NCBI GenBank assembly: GCA_013331415.1
Contig: DUGL01000179.1
Span: 1-9,365, forward strand
Length of the DNA stretch: 9,365 bases
Source of the DNA: Methanoregulaceae archaeon
GTDB taxonomy: Archaea; Halobacteriota; Methanomicrobia; Methanomicrobiales; Methanospirillaceae
Reading direction: 5' to 3'
Position numbers and translations under genes: made by a program. This document shows positions 5,821-9,365 of this stretch, one piece after another (positions within the stretch are counted from its first letter, which is position 1; every line of letters begins with the position of its first letter). The notes under the pieces are model-generated. The model did no database searches, was not told the DNA's origin, and saw only the letters and a list, made by a program, of their open reading frames with translations.

Positions 5821-6219
5821 ATGAGCGGCGATGATCAGCACAGCACGCTCCTGACCTGTTCGGGGATCTCGCATACCGGGCAGCTCACCACCCGGACCGG
5901 GACCTCGCTCCGGTGCCGGCATCCCCGCCAAATCACCCGCCACCTCCTGCTCACTGCCCTGAAGCGCCCGCTTGAGGAGGAACTCCGGGATGATGAATAC
6001 CTTGTCGTGGTTGACGGATGCGAGGAATACTGTGCGAAGAAGAGGATGCATACAACCGGTATCAGGCCGGATGTATATATTGTTGCAACGAGGGAAGGAA
6101 TTATCAAACGCGGGATGGAAGAGCCTCGATATGATGAGATCGAGACCCTTTCCCTGGTCATTCGCTCTAAAATGAATGAAAAAGAGAATATGCCATTGTC
6201 TGAGAGAAGCCATGAATAA
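5821..6219 (+). CDS. Second, short DGC-domain zinc-binding protein
   Basis: A 132-residue protein. The hallmarks are L-T-C-S-G-I-S-H-T-G-Q-L-T (11-23, C13), C32 in a basic stretch L-R-C-R-H-P-R, and D-G-C-E-E-Y-C-A-K-K (65-74, C67 and C71). The N-terminal motif differs from that of the 2763 protein (CSGxSxTGQ rather than CAGxANxGQ), so it belongs to another subgroup rather than being a recent duplicate. It lacks the CGCGC tail. GGAGGTG lies seven bases before ATG 5821. The end overlaps the next gene by eight bases. Its role is probably metal or persulfide/thiol binding in the cytoplasm; nothing more specific can be said. A start at 5821 gives a compact protein with no leader, consistent with the family. 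Confidence 0.78.
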   Translation: MSGDDQHSTLLTCSGISHTGQLTTRTGTSLRCRHPRQITRHLLLTALKRPLEEELRDDEYLVVVDGCEEYCAKKRMHTTGIRPDVYIVATREGIIKRGMEEPRYDEIETLSLVIRSKMNEKENMPLSERSHE

Positions 6220-6679
6220 CAAGGGAATTGTACTCGTATCGGTTCTCTTCCTGCTGCTCGCTTCATCGCTGCTTGCCACGGGATGTACAACACAGGGTAA
6301 CACCAGCGGGAACCCTGGAAAGAATCCATCAGGACCCGTAGAAAAGGTTGAGGTCTACCACTTCCATGCAACCCGACAGTGTTATTCATGCATCATCCTC
6401 GGGGAGTATGCAGAGGAGACGGTAAACACATATTTCGCTCCTGAACTAGCCTCCGGACGAGTCGTGTTCGGCCATGTGAACGCGAATCTGCCTGAGAACA
6501 AGGCACTGGTGGAACACTACGGACCGACCGGGTCATCGCTCTTTATCGGAGTATACGACAAGGACGGCTTCCACAAAGAAGAGAATGTCAATGTATGGTA
6601 TAGAATCGGGGACAAGGAGGAGTACATGACCTACCTGAGAGGGGTCATCGAGAAGAGGCTGGCAGGTGACTTTTCCTGA
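6212..6679 (+). CDS. Thioredoxin-like lipoprotein, ArsF-like
   Basis: A 155-residue exported protein. N-terminal MNNK precedes a hydrophobic segment (5-22) and a lipobox L-A-T-G-C, giving lipidated C25. A low-complexity G/N/P/S linker (29-42) separates this anchor from a thioredoxin-like domain that begins V-E-V-Y-H-F-H-A-T-R-Q-C-Y-S-C (46-60) with the redox pair C57/C60. The FHxTxxCxxC opening is that of a family carried in NCBI annotation as nitrophenyl nitroreductase subunit ArsF-like (from memory), named after an arsEFG locus of Shewanella. Whether this archaeal protein reduces anything nitroaromatic is unknown; the sequence only shows an anchored thiol-redox domain facing outward. I preferred ATG 6212, which overlaps the previous stop, to ATG 6176 because the lipoprotein signal begins right after it. 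The CcdA/ArsG-like gene follows eight bases later, a natural redox partner. Confidence 0.75.
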   Translation: MNNKGIVLVSVLFLLLASSLLATGCTTQGNTSGNPGKNPSGPVEKVEVYHFHATRQCYSCIILGEYAEETVNTYFAPELASGRVVFGHVNANLPENKALVEHYGPTGSSLFIGVYDKDGFHKEENVNVWYRIGDKEEYMTYLRGVIEKRLAGDFS

Positions 6680-6687
6680 CGGATCTG

Positions 6688-7407
6688 ATGGGGGGCATAG
6701 AGGCTCTGGGGACAAGTGGAATCCCCCTGGTCGCAGCGTTCTTTATCGGGCTCCTGATGACCTTCTCACCCTGTCCTCTTGCCACAAACATCACTGCGAT
6801 CGCCTTCATCTCAAAGAAGATCGGGGACAGCCGGCACACCCTCCTCGTAGGGACACTCTATGCCCTGGGGAGGATGGCTGCCTATATCGGCCTTACTGCC
6901 CTGATTGTGTATGCGGGGCTGAATATCCAGGCCATCTCATTTTTCCTCCAGGAATACGGAGAAAAACTGATAGGGCCGTTTTTAGTCATCATGGGAATCC
7001 TGATGCTGGAGGTTGTTGATATACCGCTCCCAGGGGGTCATGGCTGGCTGCAGAAACTTGAGATGAATCTTGCTGAACGGGGATACATCGGGGGATTCCT
7101 GCTGGGAGTCATCTTTGCCCTTGCTCTCTGTCCGTTCTCTGCGGTCCTGTTCTTCGGGATGCTTATCCCGATTGCATTGAAGACCGGGGATGCGATCTTC
7201 GTTCCCGCTGTCTTTGCCATTGCCACTGCACTCCCGGTCATCATTATTTCTCTCGTTCTCGTGCAAGGGGTAAACCGGGTATCGGGAATGATGGCCATGG
7301 TGAAGAAAATGGAGAAGGGGGTAAAATGGGCAGTCGCGGCACTATTCATCGTTGTCGGGATTTATTATATCATCATCGTGTACGGCCCGGCCATGGGGAT
7401 AGTCTGA
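6688..7407 (+). CDS. CcdA/DsbD-type membrane protein, ArsG-like
   Basis: A 239-residue membrane protein with about six helices, the CcdA size. Its two halves carry the conserved cysteines in F-S-P-C-P-L-A-T-N (C29) and A-L-C-P-F-S-A (C148), in the first and fourth helices. CcdA/DsbD proteins carry electrons from cytoplasmic thioredoxin across the membrane. Some members next to ArsF are named ArsG, an efflux permease for aromatic aminoarsenicals, in database annotation. Its direct neighbour is the thioredoxin-like lipoprotein, so either reading fits: a thiol-relay protein, or the ArsG transporter. The cysteine pair strongly supports thiol transfer. There is only a weak ribosome-like CGGATC ahead of ATG 6688, eight bases after the previous stop, so translation may depend on coupling. 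It is the last gene of the cluster; no clear terminator follows, though a short T4 run occurs near 7424. Confidence 0.85.
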   Translation: MGGIEALGTSGIPLVAAFFIGLLMTFSPCPLATNITAIAFISKKIGDSRHTLLVGTLYALGRMAAYIGLTALIVYAGLNIQAISFFLQEYGEKLIGPFLVIMGILMLEVVDIPLPGGHGWLQKLEMNLAERGYIGGFLLGVIFALALCPFSAVLFFGMLIPIALKTGDAIFVPAVFAIATALPVIIISLVLVQGVNRVSGMMAMVKKMEKGVKWAVAALFIVVGIYYIIIVYGPAMGIV

Positions 7408-7621
7408 TGACAACATCCCTGTTCGGATTTTCCCCCCATCTGTAAGGAGGACACGATCTTTGGCCGGGTACCGGTTCAGCAGGAACGCCCCTCTCTCCCG
7501 TGCCACACCTGGCCGTCCGGATAATGTCCAACCGTTCCTGCACCCCGGGCCCGGTGGTTCTGCAGAGCAATCATTTTGCATCATCGTGATCATACCAGAT
7601 AACGACACGCGGGGAAGGATC
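7408..7621. other. Intergenic boundary between ars cluster and Mrp operon
   Basis: These 214 bases separate the two operons. A near-perfect Shine-Dalgarno TAAGGAGG (7443-7450) lies nine bases before TTG 7460, which opens the MnhE frame 54 codons early. That stretch is proline/arginine-rich and unlike MnhE, so it could be a leader or a misleading site. I see no canonical TATA box, although the operon change suggests a promoter lies here. Confidence 0.4.
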
Positions 7622-8143
7622 GTGGTATTTCCGGGATTTCATCGCACCAGCGGGATAAGGGCGGCAGTCACCTTCCTGATCCTGTTTTCATTCTGGATCA
7701 TCCTCTCAGGATATTTTGACACGTTCCACTTTGGTGCGGGGATCATCTGCTGCGCCATCGTTACGTTCATCTCCGCGGATCTCCTCTTCCAGTCAACCCG
7801 GACAATCGCATCATCGGCGGGAACGTTCATCCGGTTCCTGCTGTTCATTCCCCGGCTGATGGTGAGCATCCTCGTTGCCAACATCGATGTTGCCTACCGC
7901 ATCCTCCACCCGAAGATGCCGGTGGATCCCGGGATCATCACGGTCGAGACCTCGTTTCAGGACGATGTCCTCAGGACGACGTTTGCCAACGCCATGACGC
8001 TGACCCCCGGGACCATCACCGTTGATGTGAGCGGGACTACGTTCATCGTCCATGCCCTGATGAAGGAGCAGTCGGAAAAAGATCTCGTCATCGACCAGGA
8101 GATGGAGCAGACGCTTGCCCGCATATTCAGAGAGGAGCCATGA
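7622..8143 (+). CDS. mnhE: MnhE/MrpE subunit of a Na+/H+ antiporter-type complex
   Basis: A 173-residue membrane protein from GTG 7622, matching the usual 160-170 residues of MrpE/MbhA. Two or three N-terminal helices (about 10-60) are followed by a soluble domain with the family signature A-N-A-M-T-L-T-P-G-T-I-T-V. The start is uncertain: TTG 7460 has a stronger ribosome site but would add 54 non-conserved residues, and GTG 7586 has none. GTG 7622 has GGGGAAGGA directly ahead. It begins an ATGA-coupled string of antiporter genes. MrpE is a structural subunit of the membrane arm whose exact role in transport is not clear. The family assignment is firm; the start is about 60% sure. Confidence 0.88.
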   Translation: MVFPGFHRTSGIRAAVTFLILFSFWIILSGYFDTFHFGAGIICCAIVTFISADLLFQSTRTIASSAGTFIRFLLFIPRLMVSILVANIDVAYRILHPKMPVDPGIITVETSFQDDVLRTTFANAMTLTPGTITVDVSGTTFIVHALMKEQSEKDLVIDQEMEQTLARIFREEP

Positions 8144-8403
8144 TCACTATCTTCCTCGCCAGCGGGATCATCCTGGTCTTCACCATCTTCCTCTGCCTGT
8201 ACCGGGTGGTGTGCGGCCCGGGCGTTGAGAACCGGCTCATTGCCGCGAACACTATCGGGACGAAGACGATCATTCTCCTTGTCATCATCGGGTTCATCTT
8301 CGGCCGCCCGATCTTCATCGATATCTCGATCGTGTACGCGATGATCACCTTCATCGCCACCCTCGCGATTGCCAAGTATCTCAGGCGGGGGTGTATCTGC
8401 TGA
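8140..8403 (+). CDS. mnhF: MnhF/MrpF antiporter subunit
   Basis: An 87-residue protein with three membrane helices. The R-V-V-C-G-P-G-V-E-N-R-L-I-A-A-N-T-I-G-T segment matches the conserved RxxxGPxxxDRxxAxxTIG of MrpF/MbhB, and the third helix contains I-D-I-S-I-V-Y-A-M. The start overlaps the MnhE stop (ATGA at 8140). It contributes to the small-subunit bundle of the antiporter module. The C-terminal R-R-G-C-I-C adds two cysteines not usual for the family. Its last 13 bases overlap the MnhG gene. Confidence 0.93.
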   Translation: MITIFLASGIILVFTIFLCLYRVVCGPGVENRLIAANTIGTKTIILLVIIGFIFGRPIFIDISIVYAMITFIATLAIAKYLRRGCIC

Positions 8404-8711
8404 TCCTCAATGCCATCGCGCTCATCATCATCATCTGCGGGCTCTTCTTCATGGTTGTAGGGGCGCTCGGCCTGCTCCGCCTGCCCGATTTCTACACCCG
8501 TGCCCACGCAAGCGGCAAGTGCGACACCCTCGGAGAAGGCCTGATGCTGCTCGGCTTCATCCTCTATGAAGGGGCGACGCTGCTCTCGCTCAAACTCCTC
8601 CTCCTCATCATCTTCATCTACATCTCATCGCCGACCGCGGTCCATGCGCTCGTGAACGTCGCGTATTCCCGGGGGGTCCCCCCCTGGCAGAAAGGGGAGG
8701 AGCGGCGATGA
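8391..8711 (+). CDS. mnhG: MnhG/MrpG antiporter subunit
   Basis: A 106-residue protein with three helices and the hallmark G-L-L-R-L-P-D-F-Y-T-R-A-H-A-S-G-K near residues 27-43, followed by T-L-G. GTG 8391 is the start, preceded by AGGCGGGG and overlapping the end of MnhF by 13 bases; no later start keeps the first helix intact. The C-terminal tail P-P-W-Q-K-G-E-E-R-R is short and charged. It is part of the Mrp/Mbh small-subunit set (MbhC equivalent). Its stop overlaps the next start. Confidence 0.93.
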   Translation: MYLLILNAIALIIIICGLFFMVVGALGLLRLPDFYTRAHASGKCDTLGEGLMLLGFILYEGATLLSLKLLLLIIFIYISSPTAVHALVNVAYSRGVPPWQKGEERR

Positions 8712-8953
8712 TCTGGGCCATTGACTTTGCCCTGCTCCTCTTCATGATCATCTGTGCTCTTGCGGCGATCACGGTGAAGGATCTCCTCCATGCGACAATC
8801 ATCCTTGCAGCATACTCGCTGATCATGACCGTTCTCTGGGCCGAGATGAACGCAGTCGATGTCGCCTTCACCGAAGCAACGGTCGGCGCCGGGATCACCA
8901 CGGTGCTCTTCGTTGCCGCCATTGCACGTACCAGGAGGCGTTCGGGAGATTGA
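8708..8953 (+). CDS. MbhD-like DUF4040 subunit (piece of MrpA C-terminus)
   Basis: An 81-residue protein with three membrane helices. D-V-A-F-T-E-A-T-V-G-A-G-I-T-T-V-L-F near residues 50-67 is the DUF4040/MbhD signature, in which the E-A-x-V-G-A-G segment is conserved in MrpA C-terminal domains. In bacterial Mrp systems this domain is fused to the large MrpA; here, as in archaeal Mbh operons, it is a free small protein. GGGGAGGAG lies upstream and the start overlaps the MnhG stop (ATGA). The glutamate in the signature is a good candidate for ion-path function, by analogy. Confidence 0.9.
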   Translation: MIWAIDFALLLFMIICALAAITVKDLLHATIILAAYSLIMTVLWAEMNAVDVAFTEATVGAGITTVLFVAAIARTRRRSGD

Positions 8954-9225
8954 AGAAATTAGCCCTCATCGCAGTCATCTTCATCGGGATCATCCTCTTC
9001 TGGGCAGTCGAGGATATGCCGGCATTCGGCGACCCGGACGCTCCGGCCAACCAGTATACTGCGAAGATGTACATCGAGCGCACCCTCCCCGATATCGGGA
9101 TAGACAATATCGTGACCGCCATCCTTGCCAGTTACCGCGGCTTTGATACCCTCGGCGAGGTTGTCGTCATCTTCACGGCGGGAATTTCCGTGGTCCTCCT
9201 CCTCCGGCGGGGTGAGGAGCGATGA
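8950..9225 (+). CDS. MbhE-like subunit (second piece of MrpA C-terminus)
   Basis: A 91-residue protein with an N-terminal helix (4-20), a loop with D-M-P-A-F-G-D-P-D-A-P-A-N, a segment D-I-G-I-D-N-I-V-T-A-I-L-A-S-Y-R-G-F-D-T-L-G-E and a second helix. The N-I-V-T-x-I-L-x-x-Y-R-G-F-D-T-L-G-E stretch is typical of the MbhE/MrpA tail. The start is TTG 8950, overlapping the previous stop as TTGA, with GGGAGA just before; no ATG or GTG is placed better. It is separate from the DUF4040 protein and from MnhB, the split layout of archaeal Mrp/Mbh operons. Confidence 0.88.
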   Translation: MKKLALIAVIFIGIILFWAVEDMPAFGDPDAPANQYTAKMYIERTLPDIGIDNIVTAILASYRGFDTLGEVVVIFTAGISVVLLLRRGEER

Positions 9226-9365
9226 GGGAGAATGTCGTTATCCGGACTGTCTCGCGTATCTCCATCCCGTTTATCCAGATCTTTGCCCTGTACGTCATCG
9301 TCCACGGCGCCTCGGGAGCAGGCGGGGGCTTCCAGGGCGGGGTGGTCTTTGCCTCGTCGTTCATA
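9222..9365 (+). CDS. mnhB: MnhB/MrpB antiporter subunit, 5' part only
   Basis: Only the first 48 codons are in the window. The protein begins M-R-E-N-V-V-I-R-T-V-S-R and continues with a first helix and the family signature G-A-G-G-G-F-Q-G-G-V-V-F (36-47), characteristic of MrpB/MnhB (MbhF). ATG 9222 overlaps the MbhE-like stop (ATGA), and GGTGAGGAG provides the ribosome site. The gene runs off the right edge. Confidence 0.93.
   Translation, partial: MRENVVIRTVSRISIPFIQIFALYVIVHGASGAGGGFQGGVVFASSFI

Noticed and set aside
5168..5822. Minus-strand open frames opposite UspA and the gap (202 and 111 codons)
   Set aside because: No motif, no ribosome site, and they overlap a clear UspA domain; best explained as shadows.

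Overview
The window looks like chromosomal DNA of a methanogenic archaeon, most likely a Methanomicrobiales-type organism (inference). The evidence is a small methanogen-style redox-active disulfide protein, moderately high GC, dense ATGA-overlapped operons with GGTGA/GGAGG ribosome sites, and an MrpE-F-G-(A-C-terminal pieces)-B gene order of the kind used by archaeal Mrp antiporters and Mbh-type complexes. There are no RNA genes, IS elements or CRISPR arrays.

Layout. Positions 1-147 hold a frameshifted, truncated remnant of a haem catalase. Next to it, on the minus strand, is an ArsR-family repressor (172-603). The 506-base divergent region 604-1109 has no convincing gene. It carries a perfect 8-6-8 inverted repeat (983-1004), one arm of which recurs over the arsR start codon, so a shared ArsR operator is likely.

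From 1110 to 7407 lies a nearly continuous plus-strand arsenic/thiol cluster. In order it encodes a COG0701/ArsP-type permease, a small Cys-Cys protein of unknown function, a mini-thioredoxin, a DGC-domain zinc/metal-binding protein with a Cys-rich tail, a DUF2703 protein, an ACR3 arsenite efflux carrier, a tandem UspA protein, a second short DGC protein, a thioredoxin-like lipoprotein (ArsF-like) and a CcdA/DsbD-type membrane protein (ArsG-like). Many of these genes overlap by ATGA or abut, which suggests translational coupling and stoichiometric expression. My reading is arsenic detoxification by two separate exporters (ACR3 for arsenite, the ArsP-like permease probably for organic trivalent arsenic). 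They sit with small Cys-rich proteins that may deliver metal, and with a possible electron path from cytoplasmic thioredoxin through the CcdA-like protein to an outward-facing lipoprotein thioredoxin. No arsenate reductase, ArsM methylase or ArsA ATPase is visible.

From about 7622 to the right edge a second operon starts: MnhE, MnhF, MnhG, the MbhD-like (DUF4040) and MbhE-like pieces of MrpA, and the first 48 codons of MnhB. It is the ion-translocating part of a multi-subunit Na+/H+ antiporter or of a membrane-bound hydrogenase; the deciding genes lie beyond the window.
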